This document shows positions 1-6,139 of a DNA stretch of 11,520 nucleotides, in pieces. The position numbers and the translations under genes are program-made. The first letter of the stretch is position 1. Each line of letters opens with the position of its first letter. Source of the stretch: an uncultured Prevotella sp. (GTDB taxonomy: Bacteria; Bacteroidota; Bacteroidia; Bacteroidales; Bacteroidaceae); contig CAJOHP010000060.1 of assembly GCA_905234355.1 (NCBI GenBank), forward strand, positions 1-11,520, in the 5' to 3' direction. The notes under the pieces are model-generated. The model searched no databases and was not told the DNA's origin. It saw only the letters and a program-made list of their open reading frames with translations.

Positions 1-208
1 TGTTCACGTCGTAGTACTGCCTGAGCATGTTCATCAGCAGCGACTTGCCGAAGCGCCGCGGGCGGATGAAGAAGAAGTAGTGGTTGGCCGCCTCTATCTC
101 GGGGATGAAGCGGGTCTTGTCTACATAGTAGTAGCCTGAGAGGCGCACGTCCTCCCAGTTCTGCATGCCGTAGGGCAGGCGGCGGGGCTTCTGCTGCTGT
201 TGTGTCAT
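1..208 (-). CDS. AAA-ATPase-like / DUF1703-type protein, N-terminal fragment
   Basis: Only the first 69 codons lie in the window; the gene continues past its left edge. The start is the ATG at 208, followed by a Gln-rich stretch and then the family opening: LPYGMQNWEDVR at about residues 11-22, YYYVDKT near 26-32, and the Walker-A-like RPRRFGKS near 49-56. This order is typical of the 'AAA-ATPase-like plus PD-(D/E)XK nuclease' proteins (PF09820/PF08011) that are abundant and often multi-copy in Bacteroidales. The C-terminal nuclease-like half would lie outside the window. The cellular role of the family is not established, although a defence or mobile-element link is often suggested. It follows the inositol-phosphate synthase gene on the same strand after 63 nt, with no TAnnTTTG box between them, so co-transcription is possible. 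The family call is firm; the function is not. Confidence 0.85.
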   Translation of the reverse strand, partial: MTQQQQKPRRLPYGMQNWEDVRLSGYYYVDKTRFIPEIEAANHYFFFIRPRRFGKSLLMNMLRQYYDVN

Positions 209-271
209 GTTGAGTCGTTGTTGTCGTGCCGTGTTCTTCCTGCGTGTGGGCAGGTGCAGCACCTTGTGTGG

Positions 272-1600
272 TCAGTCCATTTCTTCGTCGGGCTCGTAGC
301 CCCCCATCTCTCGTATGGCGTTTTTCAGCATGGTGTATTGCTGGTAGAGATGGTTGACGGGCAGTTCGCCGCGGGTGTAGTCGTGCATGGGCGACTTGAG
401 GTAGAAGGAGAGGAACCGCTGTATGCCGTAGCGTCCGGCGCGTGCAGCGAGGTCGCTGAGCAGGCAGAGGTCGAGACAGAGCGGTGCTGCGAGTATGCTG
501 TCGCGGCAGAGGAAGTTGATTTTTATCTGCATGGGGTAGCCCATCCATCCGAAGATGTCGATATTGTCCCATCCCTCTTTGTTGTCGTTGCGTGGCGGAT
601 AGTAGTTGATGCGCACCTTGTGGTAGTACTGCGTGTCGTCGTCGTTGCCGTGTCCGTAGAGGTCGGGCTGCATGTCGGGTCGCAGGATGGTCTCGAGTGT
701 GGATAGCTTCGACACCTCCTTAGTGCGGAAGTTGGCGGGCTCGTCGAGCACGAGACCGTCGCGGTTGCCCAGTATGTTGGTTGAGAACCATCCGCTGAGT
801 CCCAGGCATCGTGTGCCGATGATGGGGGCGAATCCGCTCTTGACGAGCGTCTGTCCAGTCTTGAAGTCCTTGCCGGCTATGGGCAAGTGTGTCTTTTCGG
901 CCAGCTGCCACATGGCTGGAATGTCGACGGTGGTGTTTGGTGCGCCCATGATGAATGGTGCTCCCTCGCATAGTGCTGCATAGGCGTAGCACATGGATGG
1001 TGCGACGTGCTCCCGGTCGTCGGCCTGCATGGCCGCCTCGAGGTCGGCGAGTGTTCCGTGCACGGGCATGTAGACGGGCACGTAGATTTCGGTGGATGCA
1101 GCCCAGAGCACGACGATGCGTGCACACTGGTGCTGCTGCTTGAAGTGTCGTATGTCCTGCCGTATGGCCTCAGCCATATCCCATCGTGTGCGGCAGGGCT
1201 TCACATTGTCGCCGTCTAGCCGTCGGGCATAGTTCTTGTCGAAGGCGGCGGCCATGGGCACAATCTGCTCGAGCTCGTCGCGCACGGGCAAGATGTCTTT
1301 CTCCTGGAGCACCTGGCAGTACATGGCGCTCTGGAAGGCGTTCTGCGGATAGACGTCCCAGCAGCCGAAGACGATGTCGTCGAGGCTGGCCAGGGGCACG
1401 ATGTCGCCATAGCTGAGGTATTGTGCTTCGTCGCCACGTCCCACGCGTATCTTGTCGTATTGGGTCATGGAGCCGATGGGCTTGGACAAGCCCTTACGGG
1501 CCATGAGCACGCCTGTCATAAAAGTGGTGGCAACAGCGCCGTTGCCTACTATCATGATGCCGAGTTTGCCGTCGGCGGGGGCTACGTTTGTTTGCTTCAT
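272..1600 (-). CDS. ino1: myo-inositol-1-phosphate synthase (Ino1/MIPS)
   Basis: A cytosolic NAD-dependent enzyme that cyclises glucose-6-phosphate to inositol-3-phosphate (equivalently 1L-myo-inositol-1-phosphate), the head-group precursor of inositol lipids. From the ATG at 1600 it has 442 residues. An N-terminal Rossmann loop (VGNGA, about residues 18-22) is followed by the family blocks GKDFKTGQT (about 253-261), NILGNRDG (285-292) and FRTKEVSK (301-308), which match the conserved SGQT, LGNNDG and FRSKEVSK blocks of eukaryotic Ino1. A longer in-frame start at 1705 adds 35 residues, rich in charged and polar residues and without family similarity. The start at 1600 is preferred because an A-rich stretch precedes it and it puts the Rossmann loop near the N-terminus. 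The gene diverges from the three inositol-lipid genes that begin at 1900. The glycine loop is shorter in Gly than the classical GxGGNNG form. Confidence 0.93.
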   Translation of the reverse strand: MKQTNVAPADGKLGIMIVGNGAVATTFMTGVLMARKGLSKPIGSMTQYDKIRVGRGDEAQYLSYGDIVPLASLDDIVFGCWDVYPQNAFQSAMYCQVLQEKDILPVRDELEQIVPMAAAFDKNYARRLDGDNVKPCRTRWDMAEAIRQDIRHFKQQHQCARIVVLWAASTEIYVPVYMPVHGTLADLEAAMQADDREHVAPSMCYAYAALCEGAPFIMGAPNTTVDIPAMWQLAEKTHLPIAGKDFKTGQTLVKSGFAPIIGTRCLGLSGWFSTNILGNRDGLVLDEPANFRTKEVSKLSTLETILRPDMQPDLYGHGNDDDTQYYHKVRINYYPPRNDNKEGWDNIDIFGWMGYPMQIKINFLCRDSILAAPLCLDLCLLSDLAARAGRYGIQRFLSFYLKSPMHDYTRGELPVNHLYQQYTMLKNAIREMGGYEPDEEMD

Positions 1601-1760
1601 GCTTATATTGCTTTTTTTAGATCTTTCCGGTTTTTCTGCGGCTACCGTGTGTGGCTGCATGGCCTCTGTGCGGGAGTTCCTCAGAAGGAGGCTCTGAAGG
1701 TGCACATCACGATGTGCTTGTTGGCCGTGGTGAGGTCGTTGTAGCTGAGTTTATAATGTG
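1601..1760 (-). other. Probable 5' leader of the inositol-phosphate synthase mRNA
   Basis: The stretch between the predicted start of transcription and the preferred start codon. It stays open in the gene's frame up to the ATG at 1705, so it is either untranslated leader or a 35-residue N-terminal extension. Base composition changes to A-rich just before 1600, as is common at Bacteroidota translation starts. No known riboswitch or leader-peptide arrangement was recognised. Confidence 0.4.
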
Positions 1761-1765
1761 TGGCG

Positions 1766-1796
1766 CAAAGGTACACATTAATTGTAAGTTGACAAA
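1766..1796 (-). promoter_or_regulatory. Bacteroidota-type promoter of the inositol-phosphate synthase gene
   Basis: On the minus strand, TTTG (1796-1793) is followed after 19 nt by TACCTTTG (1773-1766). This is an exact match to the TTTG / TAnnTTTG pair used by the main sigma factor of Bacteroidota. The start of transcription should fall near 1756-1762. That leaves a leader of roughly 160 nt before the ATG at 1600, or about 55 nt before the alternative ATG at 1705. No riboswitch could be recognised in the leader. Confidence 0.8.
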
Positions 1797-1881
1797 ACTT
1801 TTTTGTAGCCATTGATGCGCTTTGTTGCCGCTTTTTGGTTTTTTTATGACTTCGCGTGTCTCTACTCTGCAGGAAAATGCT

Positions 1882-1889
1882 TACTTTTG
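1882..1889 (+). promoter_or_regulatory. Candidate -7 box of the inositol-lipid operon
   Basis: TACTTTTG is an exact TAnnTTTG match, but no TTTG or TTG lies 19-21 nt upstream, so the -33 element is weak or absent. The box ends only 10 nt before the ATG at 1900, so a transcript from here would have almost no leader. The call rests on one motif. Confidence 0.5.
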
Positions 1890-1899
1890 CATAGTCGTT

Positions 1900-2370
1900 A
1901 TGACCCATCCACCCTTATTGCCCGTATTGATAGGCACAGGCTTGGGTTCCGGCTTCTGGCCCTGGGGCCCCGGCACGGCAGGTGCTGTCGTGGCCACTGC
2001 GTTGTGGGCAGTGGCCTATGTGCTGCTTGGCGCCTCCTCTGCGGTCCTGCTCACGGTGTTGCTCATCGTGGCTGGCACGCTTGCAGGCACGTGGGCCACG
2101 GCGCGGCTCATGCCCTACTGGGGCGACGACCCGAGTCGTGTGGTGGTCGACGAGATGGTGGGTGTGTGGATACCGCTGCTGCTGGCTCACAACTGGTGGC
2201 AGGCGCTACTGGCGCTGGCGCTGTTCAGGCTGCTGGACATCGTCAAGCCCCTGGGCATCCGTGCCCTCGACCGCCGGCGCGGCGCCTTCTGGGTGATGGC
2301 CGACGACCTGTTGGCCGGTCTCTACTCAGCCGCAGTGTTGTGGGGCGTGGAGTGTGTGGCGGGAGCCTGA
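1900..2370 (+). CDS. PgpA-like phosphatase, probable phosphatidylinositol-phosphate phosphatase
   Basis: A 156-residue integral membrane protein of the phosphatidylglycerophosphatase A family, at the usual family length. Family signatures from the ATG at 1900 are GTGLGSGFWPWGPGTAG (about residues 12-28), VVDEMVG (D84, E85), FRLLDIVKPLG, and ADDLLAG (D135, D136) near the C-terminus. The acidic pairs are the expected metal-binding and catalytic residues. PgpA itself dephosphorylates phosphatidylglycerophosphate. Its position between an inositol-phosphate synthase and a CDP-alcohol phosphatidyltransferase suggests the substrate here is phosphatidylinositol-phosphate, giving phosphatidylinositol, as reported for the B. 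thetaiotaomicron homologue. An in-frame ATG at 1822 would add 26 residues upstream of the family motif and upstream of the likely promoter, so it was not chosen. The next gene begins 33 nt downstream. The family call is strong; the substrate is inferred from context. Confidence 0.85.
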   Translation: MTHPPLLPVLIGTGLGSGFWPWGPGTAGAVVATALWAVAYVLLGASSAVLLTVLLIVAGTLAGTWATARLMPYWGDDPSRVVVDEMVGVWIPLLLAHNWWQALLALALFRLLDIVKPLGIRALDRRRGAFWVMADDLLAGLYSAAVLWGVECVAGA

Positions 2371-2403
2371 CGACTGTCAAGAGAATGAAAAATCGTAAAG
2401 ACA

Positions 2404-3069
2404 ATGAAGTATAGAGAGCTATTGCAGAAGGCCGTCTATTGTGTCGTCGACCCGCTCGTCGACGTGATGGCCAAGCTGGGACTGACGCCCAACAGCATCA
2501 CGGCTGCGGGCTTCGCGGGCAACCTGTTTGCCATGTGCTTGTTTATAGCCGCAGCGCAGTCGGCTGACCGCGACGAGCGCTTCTTCCACCTCATAGGGTG
2601 GGGTGGGGGCGTCATCCTCTTCGCCGGACTGTTCGACATGATGGACGGCCGCCTGGCCCGTCGCTGCCAGATGTCGTCAACGTTTGGTGCGCTGTGGGAC
2701 TCCGTGCTCGACCGCTACAGCGAGCTGGTCACGCTCTTCGGCATCTGCCTGGTGTTTCTCGGTATAGACCGCTCGTGGTTTCCCATGGGTGTGGCCACGT
2801 TTGCCGCCATGGTGGGCTCGGTCATGGTGAGCTACGTCAGGGCGCGTGCCGAGGGGCTGGGCATCGAGTGCAAGGTGGGGCTGATGCAGCGCCCCGAGCG
2901 TGTGGTGGTCACTGCCGTGGCGGCGCTCGTCACTGCCTTTACTCAGGATTTGAGCTGGCTGGCCGTGGGCATGGTGCTCATCGCCGTCCTGGCCAACGCC
3001 ACCGCCTTCTGGCGCATTGCCCATTGCTATAAGGTGTTAGGAAATAAAGGTGTAGAGGCGGAAGAGTAG
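2404..3069 (+). CDS. CDP-alcohol phosphatidyltransferase, probable phosphatidylinositol-phosphate synthase
   Basis: A 221-residue multi-pass membrane enzyme that exchanges the CMP of CDP-diacylglycerol for an alcohol. The catalytic motif D-x2-D-G-x2-A-R-x8-G-x3-D-x3-D is complete: D78, D81, G82, A85, R86, G95, D99 and D103. After it comes SYVRARAEGLGIECKVGL and then QRPERVVV (about residues 133-159), which resembles the ARAE...ERxxRL block of mycobacterial-type phosphatidylinositol-phosphate synthases. With inositol-phosphate synthase and a PgpA-like phosphatase alongside, the acceptor is most likely inositol-phosphate rather than glycerol-phosphate or serine. The gene lies 33 nt after the phosphatase gene and 33 nt before the AUR1-like gene, in one orientation, so an operon is likely. 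A phosphatidylglycerophosphate synthase cannot be excluded from the motif alone. Confidence 0.87.
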   Translation: MKYRELLQKAVYCVVDPLVDVMAKLGLTPNSITAAGFAGNLFAMCLFIAAAQSADRDERFFHLIGWGGGVILFAGLFDMMDGRLARRCQMSSTFGALWDSVLDRYSELVTLFGICLVFLGIDRSWFPMGVATFAAMVGSVMVSYVRARAEGLGIECKVGLMQRPERVVVTAVAALVTAFTQDLSWLAVGMVLIAVLANATAFWRIAHCYKVLGNKGVEAEE

Positions 3070-3102
3070 AAATAGTAATAAGGGAGTAGCGCAGTAAAGG
3101 AA

Positions 3103-4050
3103 ATGAAGTTGTTTGACATGTCCACGCTATCGCGGCGCGAGTTGGTTGCCGTTGGCTTAGCCTCGCTGGCTTTTCTGGCCGTGCAGGCTATGGTGGTGGG
3201 ACTCATCCCCGCCCAGGTGCTGATGGTGGCGCTGTTCTGCCTGCTCTACGTAGCCCATCCGCTCACGCGCAAGGTGGCCATGGCCATGCTGCCCTTCATC
3301 GCCTTCGAGATTATGTACGACTGGATGCGGCTATACCCCAACTATAGGGTCAACCCCGTCGACCTGCGCGGCATCTACGAAAGCGAGCTGGCCCTTTTCG
3401 GCATCAGCGACGGCGCCACGACCATGATACCCTGCCAGTATTTCGCCCTGCACCACACGGCGTGGCTCGACCTGCTGGCCGGCATCTTCTATCTCTGCTG
3501 GGTGCCCGGCCCCATAGCTGTGGGGCTCTGGCTGCTGTTCCGTGGCGAGGAGGGATGGTATGTGCGCTTTGCGCTGTGCTTCCTGCTGGTCAATCTCCTC
3601 GGGTTTGCAGGCTACTATCTCCACCCTACAGCCCCGCCATGGTATGTGCTCGAGCATGGCTTCACGGCCGACTTCACCGTGGGTGGCAGCACCGCCGGCC
3701 TGTCTCGCTTCGACCGTCTGGTGGGCCTGTCCGTCTTCGGGAGCATCTATGTGAACAACAGCAACATCTTTGCCGCCCTGCCCTCGCTGCATGCCGCCTA
3801 TATGACGGTGGCCACGGCCTACGCCGTGCTCTCGCGCCGCTCGTGGCCGCTCGTGACCCTCTGCTGCGTCGTCAGCGTGGGCATCTGGCTGACGGCCGTC
3901 TACAGCTGTCACCACTACGTCATCGACGTGGTGTTGGGCGTCTTCACCGCCCTCATGGGCGTCTTCCTCTTCGAGCGCCTGCTCATGCGCTGGCCGCCCT
4001 TCCGTGGTTTCGCCGAGCGCTACGCCCACTATCTCTCGCAACTGAAATAA
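3103..4050 (+). CDS. AUR1-like PAP2-family enzyme, probable inositol-phosphorylceramide synthase
   Basis: A 315-residue polytopic membrane protein. It has the features of the PAP2_3/AUR1 branch of the lipid-phosphatase superfamily: YDWMR (about residues 72-76), YLHPTAPPWY (172-181), LPSLHAAY (226-233) and SCHHYVIDV (268-276). By comparison with fungal Aur1, H230, H271 and D275 should be the catalytic His-His-Asp set. The His and Asp of the last motif are spaced four apart, as in Aur1. Aur1 moves inositol-phosphate from phosphatidylinositol to ceramide, and a bacterial sphingolipid version of that reaction fits the three preceding genes. A broader phosphotransferase or phosphatase role is possible. 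Ceramide-forming genes are not in the window, so the acceptor is inferred. It is followed after 19 nt by the pectate lyase gene. Confidence 0.82.
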   Translation: MKLFDMSTLSRRELVAVGLASLAFLAVQAMVVGLIPAQVLMVALFCLLYVAHPLTRKVAMAMLPFIAFEIMYDWMRLYPNYRVNPVDLRGIYESELALFGISDGATTMIPCQYFALHHTAWLDLLAGIFYLCWVPGPIAVGLWLLFRGEEGWYVRFALCFLLVNLLGFAGYYLHPTAPPWYVLEHGFTADFTVGGSTAGLSRFDRLVGLSVFGSIYVNNSNIFAALPSLHAAYMTVATAYAVLSRRSWPLVTLCCVVSVGIWLTAVYSCHHYVIDVVLGVFTALMGVFLFERLLMRWPPFRGFAERYAHYLSQLK

Positions 4051-4069
4051 CTAAAAAACTAAGACTGCT

Positions 4070-6010
4070 ATGCTAAAGAAATCCCTCCTTGCCCTCGTCT
4101 GCCTGCTGATGGCAGCCGTGCCGGCCGGTGCTCAGGAGCCTACTGAGGCCACCGCCTATTTCGACAACAAGCCTTTCGGCTGGGCCACCTGCAGCGACCT
4201 GCAGGGCACGCCCTACCAGCTCACCGGCGGCTACTATGCCAAGCGGCCCAAGACCACCGTGCTCTATGCCAGCGGCGGCGACGACCGGCAGGCACTGAAC
4301 CATGCCATCCAAAACTTCGACGTCGTCATCCTCGACGGCTCCAAGGGCCACTTCACCATCTCTAAGACGCTCGACCTGAAGGACGTGAAGAACAAGAGCA
4401 TACTCGGCCGCAACGGTGCCCGGCTGTGCACACAGTGGTATCTCACCGACGAGCTGCGGCAGGCACTCATCGATGCCGACATCACCAAGTACAGCAGCAC
4501 CGGCGGTGGCGGCACGCTGCCCAACGGCCAGAAGATAGACGAGGACCGTGCCTACTACACCCGCCTGACGCTCATCGAGGCCACGGGCGACGTGAGCGAG
4601 AGCTACCGCGGCTCAGGCATCTTCAAGATACGCGGCGCGGCCGAGAACATCATCGTGCGCAACCTCGTGCTGCAAGGCCCCGGCAGCGTCGATGTGGACG
4701 GCGACGACCTCGTCTCCAACAACGGCGGCAACCACGTGTGGATAGACCACTGCGAGTTCATCGACGCCATGGACGGCAGCCTCGACAGCGGCCACAACCC
4801 CACGGAGATGTTTGTCACCTACTCGTGGAACGTGTTCCGCTACACCAGCCGCAGCTTCTCCCACTCCTACAGCAACGGCACGGGATGGTATCAGGGCTTC
4901 ATGCAGTACATCACCTATGCCGACTGCATCTGGGGCGCCGGCTGCAACCGCCGTCTGCCACAGGCCGACCATGTGTATATCCACATGCTCAACAACTACT
5001 ACAACTGTCCGGGCAATGCCGTGGCCATTGCCGTCGGCGCCATGTCGGAGGCACTCATCGAGGGCAACTACGCCGTCTCGGGCGTCAAGGGCGCCTTCAG
5101 CCCCGGCAGCTCCAGCGACCTCTACTATGTCTGTCGCGACAATGTGGGCTTCGGCTCCTACAACGACAAGAGCAACACCACGCGCACCATAGCACCGCCC
5201 TATACCTATTATAATATGTCGGGGGCCGACGTGCCCGCCGTGCTGACGTCGGCCGGTGGTGCGGGCGCCACACTCGACGACCCCACCCCCGACGTGGGTC
5301 AGGACACCTCGCCCAGCGCCCAGACCGAGGCCCAGACGTGGGACTTCGGCGCATGGAGCGAGGCCACCGTGGAGCGCCTGAAGGCCGACACCGAGCAGTG
5401 GAAGGAGAACGGCACCAACTACGAGTGCCTCTTCAGCCAGACCTATCAGGAGCCGCTCACCGCCGGCGGCGAGGAGTTGTCCGAGACACGCGGACTGCTC
5501 TTCACCGTGCCGGCAGCCGGCAATCTGGTTATCTACACCGCCGGCTCCGGCCCCAGCCTGCGACTGAACAAGACCACCAACGAGGTGGTCATACCGCAGT
5601 GCCGCAAGGGCGACGAGATAGAGCTGCTGCTGCGCACGGCCAACGGCAATGAGGAGCGCGGCGTGACGGTGAGCAACGCTACGCCCGACAAGTGTCTGGG
5701 CAAAGGCTCGTCGTCGGCGCCCTACTCCGCCACGTTTGCCGTGCAGGCCGACGGCGACGTGGTGCTGCGGCCCACCGGCGGCATCTATCTGCATGCCATC
5801 AGCTTGACGCGCGCCGTGGCCGGAGAGAAGAAGACGGGCGACGTCGACGGCAGTGGGCTGGTCGATGTGAGCGACGTGACCGCCATCATCAGTCATATCT
5901 TAGGCAAGACACCCGAGGGCTTCGATGCCGCAGTGGCCGATGCCGACGGCAACGGACTGGTCAACGTGACCGACGTGACCCACGTCATCGCCATCATCCT
6001 GGGGCAGTAG
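4070..6010 (+). CDS. Secreted PL1-family pectate lyase with C-terminal dockerin-like repeats
   Basis: A 646-residue exported enzyme predicted to cut polygalacturonan by beta-elimination. A signal peptide (KK, a hydrophobic core, then AGA|Q near residue 21) is followed by a parallel beta-helix domain to about residue 400. Its PL1 signatures are VWIDHCEF (W224-F230), DGSLD (D235, D239; expected calcium ligands) and NRRLPQ (293-298), which corresponds to the RxP region holding the catalytic arginine. Residues about 425-580 form a second domain of beta-rich appearance ending in GIYLHAISLTRA, seen in Bacteroidales lyases and of unknown function. The end (about 590-646) has two dockerin-type calcium-loop repeats, DVDGSGLVDVSDV and DADGNGLVNVTDV, about 30 residues apart. 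The position that is normally the second PL1 basic residue (Lys) appears to be R261. With no TAnnTTTG box in the 19-nt gap, it may be read through from the lipid operon. Confidence 0.88.
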   Translation: MLKKSLLALVCLLMAAVPAGAQEPTEATAYFDNKPFGWATCSDLQGTPYQLTGGYYAKRPKTTVLYASGGDDRQALNHAIQNFDVVILDGSKGHFTISKTLDLKDVKNKSILGRNGARLCTQWYLTDELRQALIDADITKYSSTGGGGTLPNGQKIDEDRAYYTRLTLIEATGDVSESYRGSGIFKIRGAAENIIVRNLVLQGPGSVDVDGDDLVSNNGGNHVWIDHCEFIDAMDGSLDSGHNPTEMFVTYSWNVFRYTSRSFSHSYSNGTGWYQGFMQYITYADCIWGAGCNRRLPQADHVYIHMLNNYYNCPGNAVAIAVGAMSEALIEGNYAVSGVKGAFSPGSSSDLYYVCRDNVGFGSYNDKSNTTRTIAPPYTYYNMSGADVPAVLTSAGGAGATLDDPTPDVGQDTSPSAQTEAQTWDFGAWSEATVERLKADTEQWKENGTNYECLFSQTYQEPLTAGGEELSETRGLLFTVPAAGNLVIYTAGSGPSLRLNKTTNEVVIPQCRKGDEIELLLRTANGNEERGVTVSNATPDKCLGKGSSSAPYSATFAVQADGDVVLRPTGGIYLHAISLTRAVAGEKKTGDVDGSGLVDVSDVTAIISHILGKTPEGFDAAVADADGNGLVNVTDVTHVIAIILGQ

Positions 6011-6017
6011 CTTTTAT

Positions 6018-6031
6018 GTTACAGACCCCAC
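6018..6031 (+). repeat. Left copy of a 14-bp inverted repeat
   Basis: GTTACAGACCCCAC here is repeated exactly in reverse complement at 7097-7110. The two copies point toward each other and bracket the LRR gene. This copy runs on into a C-rich tract (6031-6047). It could be an unrelated member of a dispersed intergenic repeat family. Confidence 0.6.
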
Positions 6032-6060
6032 CCCCGGCCCCTCCCCTTCAATATCATGTA

Positions 6061-6096
6061 CCCAGTTTTGCATGTGCCAGCACATGCAAAACTGGG
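6061..6096. terminator. Long perfect hairpin between convergent genes, possible bidirectional terminator
   Basis: A 16-bp arm, CCCAGTTTTGCATGTG (6061-6076), is matched exactly by its reverse complement (6081-6096) around a 4-nt loop. Beyond one mismatch three more pairs extend it (6057-6059 with 6098-6100). It lies between the stop of the pectate lyase (6010, plus) and the stop of the LRR gene (6140, minus), where a shared terminator is expected. There is no U-tract after it in either direction; an A7 run follows on the plus strand. It is therefore not a textbook intrinsic terminator and could be a REP-like element or a protein-binding site. Confidence 0.55.
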
Positions 6097-6139
6097 CACA
6101 ACAAAAAAATGATCGCCCTCCTTCCGAACCAACTGTGAG

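Noticed and set aside
252..266. Short AGGTGC/GCACCT inverted repeat between the synthase and ATPase genes
   Set aside because: It has six pairs with a single-base centre and no U-tract. It is too small to call a terminator.
1601..1705. N-terminal extension of the inositol-phosphate synthase from the ATG at 1705
   Set aside because: The extra 35 residues precede the Rossmann strand and lack family similarity. The start at 1600 has an A-rich upstream region. It was kept as an alternative in the leader entry.
1822..1899. Upstream start for the PgpA-like gene
   Set aside because: The added residues lie before the usual N-terminal family motif and upstream of the only visible promoter box.
4613..5896. 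427-codon open frame antisense to the pectate lyase
   Set aside because: It is a mirror of a GC-rich gene with strong codon bias. Its translation is Val/Gly/Ala/His-rich, has no domain, and the sense frame has clear PL1 and dockerin signatures.
6031..6047. C-rich tract after the pectate lyase as a G-quadruplex
   Set aside because: Runs of C are present, but such tracts are frequent in intergenic DNA of GC-rich Bacteroidales and nothing else supports a structure-dependent role.
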